A stretch of DNA of 64,000 nt from Sphingobacterium cavernae (GTDB lineage: Bacteria; Bacteroidota; Bacteroidia; Sphingobacteriales; Sphingobacteriaceae): positions 124,001-188,000 of the forward strand of contig NZ_VIQM01000040.1 of the NCBI RefSeq assembly GCF_008520265.1, in the 5' to 3' direction. Shown here piece by piece: positions 52,240 to 61,724 of the stretch. The notes beneath the pieces were generated by a model. The model did not search any database. It saw nothing but the letters and a program-made list of their open reading frames with translations, and was not told where the DNA came from. A program made the translations under genes and the position numbers. Every line of letters begins with the position of its first letter. Position 1 is the first letter of the stretch.

Positions 52240-53808
52240 TTATACTATTTTCTGTAGTTTGTTTTGTTTGGTGCGTGCTGTCCTGCGTTTGTATGTCACG
52301 TCATTCAGCTCGATTTCAAGACCTTTGCTCATGGCATTCTGTTCAAAATCTTTTAACACTTCCAATACATCTTTATCAATAAATTTACTGTTCTCGCCAT
52401 TGATGATTACCTTATCAACGGATTTTGGTAAGCTATATAGCTTTTGCTGGATTGGTACTTTATTTAAGAAAGAAACCTCTTCTGCCAAAGTCAATACCGC
52501 AATTTGCTCTTCGGTGATTTCAAATTTATAGGCATTTTGCATATTTGCACGCAAGATGTAAAATGTAGCTACTAGGATACCAATACCTACACCCATTAAT
52601 AAATCTGTAAATACAATCGCTACTACAGTAGTTGCAAATGGTATAAATTGATCTAATCCTTTGCGAAACATTTGTTGGAATAAAGCAGGTTTAGCTAGTT
52701 TGAATCCTGTGTGCAAAAGAATGGCAGCCAAACATGCTAATGGAATTAGATTGATGATTGCTGGAATTGCCATCAATGCAACTAATAACCAGATACCATG
52801 GAAAATAGCGGATTGACGTGTACGACCACCAGAGTTTACATTGGCTGATGAACGAACAATAACGGATGTCATTGGTAGACCACCTAGAAAACCAGAAGTC
52901 ATATTACCTACACCTTGAGCAACTAATTCTCTATTTGTTGGCGAATTTCTTTTGAATGGATCCAACTTATCCACAGCTTCTAAGCTTAATAATGTCTCCA
53001 AACTTGCAATAATTGCCAAAGTGAAGGCAACTATCCAAACTTCTTTATTCGCAATTTGCGTGAAGTCTGGGAAAACAAATAACTGTGTAAACTGTGCTAT
53101 AGATGATACTTCCGGTATGGAAACATAATGCGATGGAATTAACGCCATTTCGGTACCTTGAAAAGCAAAGCCTAATCCTACCCCCAACAATACCACCACA
53201 AGTGGTGCCGGCATTTTGTTCAGGTATTTAATAGATGGCCAAAATATAAGTATTGCCAACGATAAGAAACAAATGATTGTAGCTCCCCAATTCACACTGG
53301 AAAAGATCGTATCCGTATATGCAGCAATGCCACCTCCGTTATCCAATTCAAACGCGTGCGCTTCTGTCATTCCAAATGCCAAAGGCAATTGTTTTAAAAT
53401 TATCGTAATACCAATTGCTGCAAGCATTCCTAAGATTACAGATGATGGAAAATAATTTCCAATCATACCTGCTTTGATAATTCCCAGAATTAATTGAAGC
53501 ACACCAGCAATAACGACTGCTAATAAGAAAGTTTCGTAAGCGCCTAATTTCTGAATTGCTCCAAAAACAATAACTGTTAATCCCGCAGCAGGTCCAGATA
53601 CGCTCAACGGAGAACCGGAGATAGCACCTACCACTATTCCTCCAATAACACCTGTTAATACTCCAGCGAATAATGGTGCTCCTGATGCCATAGCAATACC
53701 TAAACACAAGGGTAAAGCGACTAAGAATACGACTATTGACGCTGGTAAATCATATTTTAAGTCCCTTTTCGATAATTTAAGAAAAGCGGACACACGAGTT
53801 CCAAACAT
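52240..53808 (-). CDS. SulP/SLC26-family anion transporter with STAS domain, likely bicarbonate
   Basis: A 522-residue transporter. The N-terminal core (KRDLKYDLPASIVVFLVALPLCLGIAMASGAP) and the TGFLGGLPMTSVIVRSSANVNSGGRTR block are SulP signatures; about 12 helices extend to about residue 420. The C-terminal STAS domain (about 430-520) holds VDKVIINGENSKFIDKDVLEVLKDFEQ. Members move sulfate, bicarbonate or other anions. The adjacent carbonic anhydrases make bicarbonate the best guess, with sulfate not excluded. It heads a SulP-carbonic anhydrase unit. Confidence 0.92.
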   Translation of the reverse strand: MFGTRVSAFLKLSKRDLKYDLPASIVVFLVALPLCLGIAMASGAPLFAGVLTGVIGGIVVGAISGSPLSVSGPAAGLTVIVFGAIQKLGAYETFLLAVVIAGVLQLILGIIKAGMIGNYFPSSVILGMLAAIGITIILKQLPLAFGMTEAHAFELDNGGGIAAYTDTIFSSVNWGATIICFLSLAILIFWPSIKYLNKMPAPLVVVLLGVGLGFAFQGTEMALIPSHYVSIPEVSSIAQFTQLFVFPDFTQIANKEVWIVAFTLAIIASLETLLSLEAVDKLDPFKRNSPTNRELVAQGVGNMTSGFLGGLPMTSVIVRSSANVNSGGRTRQSAIFHGIWLLVALMAIPAIINLIPLACLAAILLHTGFKLAKPALFQQMFRKGLDQFIPFATTVVAIVFTDLLMGVGIGILVATFYILRANMQNAYKFEITEEQIAVLTLAEEVSFLNKVPIQQKLYSLPKSVDKVIINGENSKFIDKDVLEVLKDFEQNAMSKGLEIELNDVTYKRRTARTKQNKLQKIV

Positions 53809-53931
53809 AATAATTTATGATAATTGTTGTTTATTTATTAAAAATCAAGATTGAAAATGCCATCTCATTAAGAATATGTCTTAATAAGGGTTAATACCTT
53901 GGCAAAGCCCAATAAAAACGTTAAAAATAAA

Positions 53932-54273
53932 CTAACAGTTCGGAGGCGGGGTCGGAACTCTTGGATGGAAGCTGCAAATGGATTTTTCGTTTCTTAAATA
54001 ATTTCTTTGCTTGCCACTATTTTCTACGGCAGGATTGAAACTTAAATCTATTGCGTCAGGTTTAAAAATCTTTATAGAATGCTCATGTAAATCTTCATTG
54101 CTTGAGTTTGCATTTTTAGCACCAAGTTCTATTTCAAGTTGCAAGACAACTTGTAAAACCGTGCCTTTGTCAAGCATATTATTAAAAATGGGTGTAGCGG
54201 AAATAAGCATCTTCGTAAAGAAGACAAAAAAACAAAGCTTTGCAGCTATGATTCTTTTTCCCTTATCAAACAT
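53932..54273 (-). CDS. Small exported protein with a Pro-rich, Cys-ending tail, unknown function
   Basis: Start chosen: ATG at 54273 (MFDKGKRIIAAKLCFFVFFTKMLI); ATG at 54291 is also possible. The 113-residue product has a hydrophobic N-terminal segment, possibly a signal anchor. A polar middle with ELGAKNANSSNEDLHEHSIKIFKPDAIDLSF follows, and the tail HPRVPTPPPNC ends in cysteine. I do not recognise the family. It is the first gene upstream of SulP on the same strand, 123 bases away, so shared control with the bicarbonate genes is possible. The opposite strand also has a frame here, but it looks less protein-like. Confidence 0.5.
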   Translation of the reverse strand: MFDKGKRIIAAKLCFFVFFTKMLISATPIFNNMLDKGTVLQVVLQLEIELGAKNANSSNEDLHEHSIKIFKPDAIDLSFNPAVENSGKQRNYLRNEKSICSFHPRVPTPPPNC

Positions 54274-54486
54274 TGCAGATTTTCCTTTCATACCCTACAA
54301 AAATAACTTTTCTCACAAAAAAAACAAGTGAAAAAGGAATTTTGTTGTGAAATTGTGACAAAAACAAGATAAAATTTCAAATAATTTCAATTTTGGAAAT
54401 TAAATTCTTGTTAAAGTGATGGTTATAATTTGATCATAGAGATTTGTATATTTATCTCTAAATTAGAAAATCTTATTTTTAAACTA

Positions 54487-56034
54487 ATGAAACAGGAATT
54501 CATCAATAAAATCACAACTTCATATAGTCCGAAGGGAGAGTATATTCAATTAGGCTCTGGAATACTAAATGGGGAAGTGGTAACGGACGCGAAGGTAAAT
54601 TTAGCCTTAAAGATGATGAATCGTCATGGTCTGATCGCAGGAGCTACGGGTACAGGAAAGACGAGAACATTACAATTGATGGCAGAACAGTTGTCTGACA
54701 AGGGTGTCCCTGTTTTCATGCTGGATGTAAAAGGTGATTTGTCTGGGTTAGCTGAGCCAGGGAAGACGAATGATGCTCTAATAGAACGAGGCAATGCTGT
54801 AGGTATTCCTTTCGAACCCTCAAATTTTCCTATTGAAATATTTTCACTGACAGGCAAATTGGGAGCTTCCATGCGTTTGACAGTAGAAGATTTTGGCCCA
54901 GTGATGTTAGCACGAATTTTGGATTTGAACGATACGCAATCTGGGGTCTTAAGCGTTATATTTAAATATGCGCAAGACAACAATATGCCGATTGTTGATT
55001 TCGATGATATAAAACGATTGCTATCTTATTTGTCAGAAGGAGCTGGAGCCGCTGAGATTAAGGATGATTATGGAAAGATAAGTTCGGCAAGCTCGGGTGC
55101 TATTTTACGTAAGCTTGTGGCAATAGAACAACAAGGCGTGGCTCATATTTTTGGAGAAAAAGAATTTGATATTCAAGATTTGTTCGGAAGAGTAGATGGT
55201 AAAGGTGTGATTACATTATTAAATATTTCTGATATTCAAGATCAACCCGTCTTATATTCGACTTTTCTATTGAGTTTATTAGCACAGTTATTCAAAAAGT
55301 TACCCGAGGCAGGCGACCTAGATAAACCTAAGTTGGTATTCTTTTTAGATGAAGCACACTTGTTATTTAGCGACGCCCCAAAGGCATTTTTGGCGCAAAT
55401 AGAACAAATTATTAGACTTATTCGATCGAAGGGAGTTGGTGTGTTTTTCTGTACACAAGCCGCTACAGATGTTTCAGAAAGTGTATTGAGTCAATTGGGT
55501 AATCGCATTCAACATGCGTTACGGGCTTTTACACCTAATGATGCTGAGAATTTGCGAAAAACTGTCAAAACCTATCCAACATCTCAATTTTACGAGATTG
55601 ACAAAGTATTGACTTCTTTGGGGACTGGGCAAGCGTTAGTGACTGTGTTAAATGATAAAGGTATACCGACTGAAGTGGTCGCTACGCATTTGGTGCCTGC
55701 ACGAGCTGTAATGGGACCTTGTACAGCACAAACGTATAATCAAATCACACAATCCTCCGAATTCTATAGCAAGTACCAACAGCGGGTCGAAAGACGTACA
55801 GCAGCGGAAATAATAGAAGAAAAAGAAGCACATGACTTGCAAGTGGAAGCGCGTGAAAAAGCTCAAGCAGAGGCAGCAAAACAATCCTCAAAATCAAGTT
55901 CTTCAAGCTCGAGAAGACAATCTCCGTTAGAAGCAGCGCAGACGCAAGCTAGTCGAACATTAGCACGTGAAGGTGTAAAACTTTTAGGTAAATTGGCAAC
56001 AGGATTATTGAACACATTCTTTAAAAAGAAATAG
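54487..56034 (+). CDS. HerA-like ATPase, DUF853 family
   Basis: Start chosen: ATG at 54487 (MKQEFINKITTSYSPKGEYIQLGSG); the frame is open 19 codons upstream but without a plausible start context. The 515-residue protein has Walker A GATGTGKT, the DVKGDLSGLAEPG block typical of DUF853, Walker B LVFFLDEAHLLF, and an arginine-finger region near LIRSKGVGVFFCTQAATDVSESVLSQLGNRIQHALRAF. The C-terminal tail is Ser/Lys-rich low complexity (SSKSSSSSSRRQ). This RecA-like helicase/translocase family is annotated as HerA-like. Its substrate is unknown. Stand-alone gene; the next starts 34 bases later. Confidence 0.9.
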   Translation: MKQEFINKITTSYSPKGEYIQLGSGILNGEVVTDAKVNLALKMMNRHGLIAGATGTGKTRTLQLMAEQLSDKGVPVFMLDVKGDLSGLAEPGKTNDALIERGNAVGIPFEPSNFPIEIFSLTGKLGASMRLTVEDFGPVMLARILDLNDTQSGVLSVIFKYAQDNNMPIVDFDDIKRLLSYLSEGAGAAEIKDDYGKISSASSGAILRKLVAIEQQGVAHIFGEKEFDIQDLFGRVDGKGVITLLNISDIQDQPVLYSTFLLSLLAQLFKKLPEAGDLDKPKLVFFLDEAHLLFSDAPKAFLAQIEQIIRLIRSKGVGVFFCTQAATDVSESVLSQLGNRIQHALRAFTPNDAENLRKTVKTYPTSQFYEIDKVLTSLGTGQALVTVLNDKGIPTEVVATHLVPARAVMGPCTAQTYNQITQSSEFYSKYQQRVERRTAAEIIEEKEAHDLQVEAREKAQAEAAKQSSKSSSSSSRRQSPLEAAQTQASRTLAREGVKLLGKLATGLLNTFFKKK

Positions 56035-56068
56035 TATATTTGCGGAATTTAATTATTTACTAAACAAT

Positions 56069-56980
56069 ATGGAAAAACCTACTTTATTAGTGCTTGCAGC
56101 TGGAATGGCAAGTCGTTATGGATCATTGAAGCAAGTGGACGGATTCGGGCCACACGGTGAGACAATCGTCGATTATTCTATTTACGATGCTATTCAGGCA
56201 GGTTTCGGAAAAGTAGTATTTATTATTCGTCAGGAATTTGAAGAAATGATGCGTGCTAAATTTGATGCTAAATTAGCAGGTAAAATAGATGTGGATTACG
56301 CTTTTCAAGATTTTGATTTGACTAAATTTGGCGTAGATCGCGTCATCGAACGTTCTAAACCTTGGGGTACAGCACATGCGGTAATGAGTGCTAAAGATAA
56401 AATTAATGGTCCATTCTGTGTAATTAATGCAGATGATTTCTACGGTACAGATGCATTTCAGAAAATGGCTAAGTTTTTAACAGCGGATGTCTCAGATAGC
56501 AATATGTCGTTAATGGGATTTGAAGTAGGAAATACAATGTCTGATTACGGATATGTATCTCGTGGTGTATGTGAAGTAAGTCCAGAGGGTAATATGGACT
56601 CTGTAACTGAACGTACAAATATATATTATAAAGGCGAAGGTGAAGACCGTAAAATTGTATTTAATGAGAATGATGTAGAATACGATTTGGATCCAAAAAC
56701 ACGTGTTTCAATGAATTTTTGGGGTTTTACGCCCAAAGTTTTTGACGTGTGTCTCGATTTATTTCCAGCTTTTGTGGAAGCGAACACCAATAATCCGAAA
56801 GCAGAATTCTTTATTCCATCTATTCCAGATCATATGGTAAAAAATGGAATGGCTGATTTCAAAGTTATTCCAACATCGTCTAAATGGTTTGGTGTGACAT
56901 ATCCGGAAGACAAACCGATTGTTCAAGAAAGCATTTCGACATTAATTGCTCAAGGAGCTTATCCAGAAAAACTTTTCTAA
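56069..56980 (+). CDS. Sugar-phosphate nucleotidyltransferase
   Basis: A 303-residue enzyme of the NTP-transferase superfamily. The N-terminal nucleotide-binding loop is LLVLAAGMASRYGSLKQVDGFGPHGE. The VINADDFYG block with catalytic Asp pairs follows, and KAEFFIPSIPDHMV lies near the end. Substrate sugar and nucleotide cannot be told from the sequence. It may be cotranscribed with the preceding ATPase gene. It is closed by a terminator. Confidence 0.9.
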   Translation: MEKPTLLVLAAGMASRYGSLKQVDGFGPHGETIVDYSIYDAIQAGFGKVVFIIRQEFEEMMRAKFDAKLAGKIDVDYAFQDFDLTKFGVDRVIERSKPWGTAHAVMSAKDKINGPFCVINADDFYGTDAFQKMAKFLTADVSDSNMSLMGFEVGNTMSDYGYVSRGVCEVSPEGNMDSVTERTNIYYKGEGEDRKIVFNENDVEYDLDPKTRVSMNFWGFTPKVFDVCLDLFPAFVEANTNNPKAEFFIPSIPDHMVKNGMADFKVIPTSSKWFGVTYPEDKPIVQESISTLIAQGAYPEKLF

Positions 56981-57005
56981 ACACAATTTGTTTTGAATAA
57001 AATAT

Positions 57006-57034
57006 AAAGTGCAGAAGTTTTTTGCACTTTTTTT
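57006..57034 (+). terminator. Terminator after the nucleotidyltransferase gene
   Basis: An 8-bp stem AAAGTGCA / TGCACTTT with a T-tract after it, 26 bases past the stop. Confidence 0.85.
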
Positions 57035-57046
57035 ATGACTTAAATT

Positions 57047-57736
57047 ATGAGATTTTTCAAAATGGTACTGCTGTATATTTTAGGTATTTTGGTGGTATTT
57101 GTAGCGTTGTATTTTGCCGCGGATGCAATCTTGTCGCGCATTCCTGCAAACTCACAATCTTCTGCTAGTACGGAAACGCATTACAACATCTATTTGCTAT
57201 CCAATGATGTGCACACAGATATTGTATTCCCCGTACAGACAGATTTGTTGGATTGGCGTGAAATTTTTCCGACTTCAGATACAAAAAGTAAAGATACTAC
57301 CTACAAATGGGTTGGAATTGGTTGGGGAGACAAAGGATTCTATCTCAATACACCCGAATGGAAAGATCTAACTGCCAAAACAGCATTAGTTGCTGCATTG
57401 GGAATAGGAGAAACAGCATTGCATGTGACCTTTCATCACAGCGTAGTTGAAGATAAGTTATGTTATAAAATTGAAGTTAGTAAAGATCAATATCAAAAAC
57501 TGATTGAACATGTGCTTGAAAGTTTAGAAACTAAGGAGGACAAAAAGCCTATCTATATTGAAACTAATGCCCAATATGGTGATACCGATGCTTTTTATGA
57601 AGCACTGGGTTCTTATAGTATGTTCTATTCTTGCAATACTTGGACTAATATTGCACTCAAAAAGGCCGATCTTCCGTCTGGTATCTGGACGGTGTTTGAT
57701 AAAGGGATATTACGGTGGTATGGGTACGATAAGTAG
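57047..57736 (+). CDS. DUF2459/TIGR02117-like membrane-anchored protein
   Basis: A 229-residue protein with one N-terminal membrane helix (about 7-28) and a soluble part. The segment YNIYLLSNDVHTDIVFPV with a His-containing core, YKWVGIGWGDKGFYLNTPEW, VTFHHSVV and SYSMFYSCNTWTNIALKKADLPSGIWTVF match the TIGR02117 (DUF2459) family, of unknown function. The Cys and His positions (HTDI, FYSCNTW) recall NlpC/P60-type cysteine peptidases; that resemblance is by eye only. It has no obvious partner gene. Confidence 0.75.
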   Translation: MRFFKMVLLYILGILVVFVALYFAADAILSRIPANSQSSASTETHYNIYLLSNDVHTDIVFPVQTDLLDWREIFPTSDTKSKDTTYKWVGIGWGDKGFYLNTPEWKDLTAKTALVAALGIGETALHVTFHHSVVEDKLCYKIEVSKDQYQKLIEHVLESLETKEDKKPIYIETNAQYGDTDAFYEALGSYSMFYSCNTWTNIALKKADLPSGIWTVFDKGILRWYGYDK

Positions 57737-57795
57737 CTAGCGATTTGTAACAACTCTTTTATATCTAATATTTTAATTATAAAGGTTTTATGATT

Positions 57796-57803
57796 TATAT
57801 TTG
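57796..57803 (+). promoter_or_regulatory. -7 box before the small membrane protein gene
   Basis: TATATTTG matches TAnnTTTG; transcription would begin near 57810, 12 bases before the ATG at 57822, giving a very short leader. Confidence 0.55.
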
Positions 57804-57821
57804 GGTAATAAATCAAACCAT

Positions 57822-58037
57822 ATGAACTTTTATCCACTTTTTGGTCGTTTAGGACGAATTATAATTGCGACTGTATTATTGGTTGCAGCTGTAAATTATG
57901 TTCAAGAATCTTTGTGCGATATAAAAGTTGTTGAAATTGCTAAGAAGTTAGAAGGCGAATTTTCTATTCAATTTGATGAGATTGGTGTTAAATTGGCTTT
58001 AAATGATAGTACCTTTATATTAAAGGTTGAAGCTTAA
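57822..58037 (+). CDS. Small single-helix membrane protein, unknown function
   Basis: Read from ATG at 57822 (MNFYPLFGRLGRIIIATVLLVAAVNYV), 71 residues. It has one hydrophobic helix (about 12-28), then a soluble tail with CDIKVVEIAKKLEGEFSIQFDEIGVKLALNDSTFILKVEA, which looks like two short strands. A longer frame from a TTG at 57801 exists. No family recognised. A promoter box in front supports it as a real gene, and it is followed by an intergenic end of 41 bases before the next, oppositely read gene. Confidence 0.5.
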   Translation: MNFYPLFGRLGRIIIATVLLVAAVNYVQESLCDIKVVEIAKKLEGEFSIQFDEIGVKLALNDSTFILKVEA

Positions 58038-58078
58038 GAAATAATTATATTTAAGATAAATATGAAAGCACGAATTTA

Positions 58079-58675
58079 TTAATTTTCGAGCTTTTCTACT
58101 TTTATAATTTTAATGCCTGTGAAGCAGTCATCTTGACATCCATTATGTACATATCCCGCTAAGGAAATTAATCCATTATTATTAGTTTCGAAGTGTATTT
58201 GTGCATTTGCTCGTTTAATCAACCATTCTTCTTTAGCTTTATCATAAATTTGGTCTAAAGTCCATATGTTTAAGGGGGCTGCTTCCATTGTGCCTAATTG
58301 GTCTTTTTCCTCTACCCATTCTAATTTAGAAATCAGATTTGCAATTGCTTCATCGGTATAATCAGTAGCTTGGAAAGCTAATCTTGCTGATTCTTCTGTC
58401 CAACCTGTTTCTGGACGTTTATTGTTGCCAATTTCTTTGAACATAAAGGATCGTTTTGTTACCACCCCTTCAACAATTTCAAATGTTTACTCGCGAACAA
58501 TCCCATCATAATACGATTGTACAGTTGTTTTATATGTATAGGTGTTCTTTGTTTCTTTTTTAAATTTTTGAAAAGTGGCATAGCTTTTTTCAAAATCATT
58601 TTGATTCTCCAATTTATCTTTACCACAACCAATTAGTATCAGTGTAAAGAATAGGAAGTGAAGGAGTTTGTTCAT
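58079..58675 (-). pseudogene. DUF6174-like lipoprotein gene broken by a TAA
   Basis: A single frame of 199 codons from ATG at 58675 (MNKLLHFLFFTLILIGC, lipobox IGC) to a TAA at 58079, with one TAA at 58487-58489. The two parts read SYYDGIVRE-stop-TFEIVEGVVTKRSF, so strand-like sequence runs unbroken across the stop. The pattern NTYTYKTTVQSYYDG, EIVEGVVTKRSF, TLDQIYDKAKEEW, IHFETNNNGLISLAGY resembles DUF6174 domains. Changing CAA (Gln) to TAA would explain it. A GTG eight codons past the stop could restart a fragment, but without a signal peptide. Family call is moderate; the break is clear. Confidence 0.75.
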
Positions 58676-58721
58676 AATTGTAAGTTTATATTAATATATC
58701 GAAGAGATACTTAGACTGCTA

Positions 58722-58773
58722 CAATACAAAAAAATCCCCTAAGAAAATTTTCTTAGGGGATTTTTTTGTATTG
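58722..58773. terminator. Very strong bidirectional terminator after dnaK
   Basis: A perfect 52-base palindrome (26-bp arms, no loop; centre between 58747 and 58748) with a TCCCCTAAGAAAA core and outer A-run and T-run. It lies 11 bases past the dnaK stop codon. Confidence 0.95.
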
Positions 58774-58783
58774 GTGAAATAGA

Positions 58784-60688
58784 TTATTTAACCTCTTCGA
58801 ATTCTACGTCTTGAACGTCATCGCCACCTTTTTGTTGTGAAGATTGACCAGCGTCACCTTGAGGTTGTTGTGCACCACCTTGTTGTGAAGCTGCATACAT
58901 TTCTTCAGAAGCAGCAGTCCAAGCATTGTTCAATTCAGCTGAAGCTGTATCAATGTCTTCGAAATTACGTGCTGCATAAGCTGCTTTTAATTTCTCTAAA
59001 CCTGCTTCGATAGGCGCTTTTTTATCAGCTGAGATTTTATCGCCGTATTCTTTCAATTGTTTTTCAGTAGAGAACACTAAAGCATCTGCAGCATTGATTT
59101 TATCCGCCTCTTCTTTTATTTTTTTATCCGCTTCAGCGTTAGCTTCTGCTTCTTGTTTCATTTTTTGGATTTCTTCATCCGACAAACCTGAAGAAGCTTC
59201 GATGCGAATATTTTGCTCTTTACCAGTTGCTTTATCTTTCGCAGATACTTTGATGATACCATTCGCATCGATGTCAAATATAACTTCGATTTGAGGAATA
59301 CCACGAGGAGCAGGAGGGATGTCAGCCAATTGGAAACGACCTAAAGTACGGTTGTTTGCAGCCATTGGACGCTCACCTTGCAATACGTGAATTTCTACGG
59401 ATGGTTGGTTGTCAGATGCTGTAGAGAATACTTCTGATTTCTTAGTTGGAATAGTAGTATTCGCTTCGATCAATTTAGTGAATACACCACCCATTGTCTC
59501 GATACCTAAAGAAAGAGGAGTAACGTCTAATAACAATACGTCTTTCACTTCACCTGTCAATACACCACCTTGGATAGCAGCACCTAAAGCTACAACTTCA
59601 TCCGGGTTAACACCTTTAGAAGGCTCTTTACCGAAGAATTCTTTTACTGCATCAACGATAGCAGGGATACGTGTAGAACCACCTACTAAAATGATTTCAT
59701 CGATGTCAGCTGTTGTGTAACCTGCATTTTTCAATGCTGTACGACAAGGATCGATTGTACGTTTTACTAAATCAGCTACTAAAGACTCGAATTTGGCACG
59801 TGATAATGTTCGTACTAAGTGCTTAGGACCTGTAGCGTCAGCAGTAATATATGGTAAGTTGATTTCTGTTGAAGTAGTGCTTGAAAGCTCGATTTTAGCT
59901 TTTTCAGCTGCTTCTTTCAAACGTTGTAACGCCATAGCGTCATTTTTCAAATCAAAACCATTGTTTTCCGCTTTGAACTCATCGTTCAACCAGTTGATTA
60001 CTGCGTTGTCAAAGTCATCACCACCTAAGTGTGTATCACCATCAGTAGATTTTACTTCGAATACACCATCACCTAATTCTAAGATAGAAACGTCATGTGT
60101 ACCACCACCACAGTCAAAAACTGCGATTTTCATATCTTTGTTTGCCTTATCAAGACCGTAAGCTAAAGCTGCAGCTGTAGGCTCATTGATAATACGCTCA
60201 ACTTTAAGACCAGCGATCTCACCAGCTTCTTTAGTTGCTTGACGTTGTGCATCATTGAAGTAAGCAGGTACAGTGATTACCGCACGTGTTACTTCTTGAC
60301 CCAAATAATCTTCTGCAGTTTTCTTCATTTTTTGAAGTGTCATCGCAGAGATTTCTTGAGGTGTATATTTACGGTCATCAATCTCCACACGAGGAGTATT
60401 GTTGTCACCTTTTACTACTTTGTAAGGTACGTGAGATGTTTCTTTTGAAGCCTCATCAAAAGAAGTTCCCATGAAACGTTTGATAGAATAAATCGTTTTG
60501 TATGGATTTGTGATTGCTTGACGTTTTGCAGGATCACCTACTTTACGCTCACCACCATCTACAAATGCTACGATTGAAGGTGTAGTACGTTTTCCTTCGT
60601 TGTTAGCAATTACTACTGGCTCATTACCCTCCATTACAGCGACACATGAGTTCGTAGTTCCTAAGTCGATTCCTATTATTTTAGACAT
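58784..60688 (-). CDS. dnaK: Molecular chaperone DnaK (Hsp70)
   Basis: ATP-driven chaperone. The 634-residue protein has the actin-like ATPase signatures [36 protein letters not shown] and [17 protein letters not shown]-type block ([12 protein letters not shown]), the linker [15 protein letters not shown], and the beta-sandwich substrate domain. The C-terminal lid follows, with a Gln/Gly-rich tail ending [11 protein letters not shown]. In Gram-negative form GGGT has Cys before it. dnaJ and grpE are not adjacent, so it is a single-gene unit. No CIRCE element was found upstream. Confidence 0.98.
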   Translation of the reverse strand: MSKIIGIDLGTTNSCVAVMEGNEPVVIANNEGKRTTPSIVAFVDGGERKVGDPAKRQAITNPYKTIYSIKRFMGTSFDEASKETSHVPYKVVKGDNNTPRVEIDDRKYTPQEISAMTLQKMKKTAEDYLGQEVTRAVITVPAYFNDAQRQATKEAGEIAGLKVERIINEPTAAALAYGLDKANKDMKIAVFDCGGGTHDVSILELGDGVFEVKSTDGDTHLGGDDFDNAVINWLNDEFKAENNGFDLKNDAMALQRLKEAAEKAKIELSSTTSTEINLPYITADATGPKHLVRTLSRAKFESLVADLVKRTIDPCRTALKNAGYTTADIDEIILVGGSTRIPAIVDAVKEFFGKEPSKGVNPDEVVALGAAIQGGVLTGEVKDVLLLDVTPLSLGIETMGGVFTKLIEANTTIPTKKSEVFSTASDNQPSVEIHVLQGERPMAANNRTLGRFQLADIPPAPRGIPQIEVIFDIDANGIIKVSAKDKATGKEQNIRIEASSGLSDEEIQKMKQEAEANAEADKKIKEEADKINAADALVFSTEKQLKEYGDKISADKKAPIEAGLEKLKAAYAARNFEDIDTASAELNNAWTAASEEMYAASQQGGAQQPQGDAGQSSQQKGGDDVQDVEFEEVK

Positions 60689-60833
60689 ATTATGTATTTT
60701 GTTGTTTACTATTTATTCAAATTTGATAAGTATATATCAACCCTTGTGCCAACAACTATTTTGACCATAAAATCTAATGTTTATCATCAATATGTCTTAA
60801 TTCTGCCACAATAGTGTGACAAATTGTCTTTGA

Positions 60834-61724
60834 TTAGTAAATTAATTGTTCTTGAATTTGCCTTTTTGCCGTATTACTGTCACGTCCACGTTGAAACATT
60901 CTGCCAAAATTTTTGACAAAATCATCTAATGTCAATGCATTGGCTTTTTTGTCTTTCCAATCTGTAGGTGTAGTATCATTTGTATAATCCACTTTTGTTG
61001 CCCAATATTGAATATGCATTTCCGGTATAGCCAATCCCATAATCATGCCCGGAAGACCACTACTTAAGGCTGGTCCGGCTGAAACGGGAATCTGATCCGT
61101 ATAAAATGCGACTAAATAAAGGGAATCAGGTGTAGAACCATTTACTCTTCGGCATTCGAAACCTGCAATTTCTCGGTATTCGTTGGTGAATCGCCATGTA
61201 ATATTGTTAAGGCTGTCAGATATGATGTACTTTTCGTCGATTTCCAATTGCACATTACTGGTGCCATCTTTTAGATTTTGATGAAAAACTTTAGAATTGT
61301 TATTCATTCTACCTCGAGGCATATTTCCACCGACACCAGCATTCATCCTAAAATTTCCACCGCCCATATTTCCACCTCTACCGCCACCTGCGCCAGCTCT
61401 CACAACAGCTCTATTGCCCGAATTATTTGGTGTTGCAGTTTCTTCGGCCGAAGGGTCTACTGTCAATACGGTGCTATTTTCATCAAAATATAACATCAAC
61501 TTTTGTGTGGTCGATTCGGGCATATTATCCAAATTAAATCCGCCTCCACCACCAAATCGCATCATCATATTTGGATCCGCATTTTGAGTCATGCTGCGTA
61601 CTCTTGCTTTGGTGAACGTGACTTTGTCAAATGAAATTTTACCTCTTGTACCGAAATAGGCGTACTGTGCATCACTCTGCCCCCAGCAGATTAATAATAT
61701 AAATGTTAGTATTAGCTTATTCAT
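60834..61724 (-). CDS. GLPGLI family protein
   Basis: A 296-residue exported protein (signal peptide to about SDAQ, residue 19). The family motif is seen as GLPGMIMGLAIPEM (about 230). The upstream pattern EIDEKYIISDSLNNITWRFTNEYREIAGFECRRV is also typical. A low-complexity insert of Gly, Asn, Met and Arg (about 110-150, GAGGGRGGNMGGGNFRMN) is longer than usual. Function unknown; GLPGLI proteins are commonly found with a TonB-type beta-barrel, as here, since the start overlaps the barrel stop by 8 bases. Confidence 0.85.
   Translation of the reverse strand: MNKLILTFILLICWGQSDAQYAYFGTRGKISFDKVTFTKARVRSMTQNADPNMMMRFGGGGGFNLDNMPESTTQKLMLYFDENSTVLTVDPSAEETATPNNSGNRAVVRAGAGGGRGGNMGGGNFRMNAGVGGNMPRGRMNNNSKVFHQNLKDGTSNVQLEIDEKYIISDSLNNITWRFTNEYREIAGFECRRVNGSTPDSLYLVAFYTDQIPVSAGPALSSGLPGMIMGLAIPEMHIQYWATKVDYTNDTTPTDWKDKKANALTLDDFVKNFGRMFQRGRDSNTAKRQIQEQLIY

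Noticed and set aside
54011-54331. A 106-codon open frame on the plus strand opposite the small gene at 53932-54273
   Set aside because: The Cys/Ser/Phe-rich sequence has no family resemblance or plausible start context. The minus-strand frame fits the direction of the SulP unit and has a signal-like start, although that call is itself only moderate.
58487-58675. A stand-alone 62-residue lipoprotein
   Set aside because: The same frame continues beyond the stop with matching sequence, so it is the first part of an interrupted gene.
60689-60833. A CIRCE operator or heat-shock promoter before dnaK
   Set aside because: The CIRCE arms (TTAGCACTC and its complement) are not present, and no TAnnTTTG box was clear in the gap.
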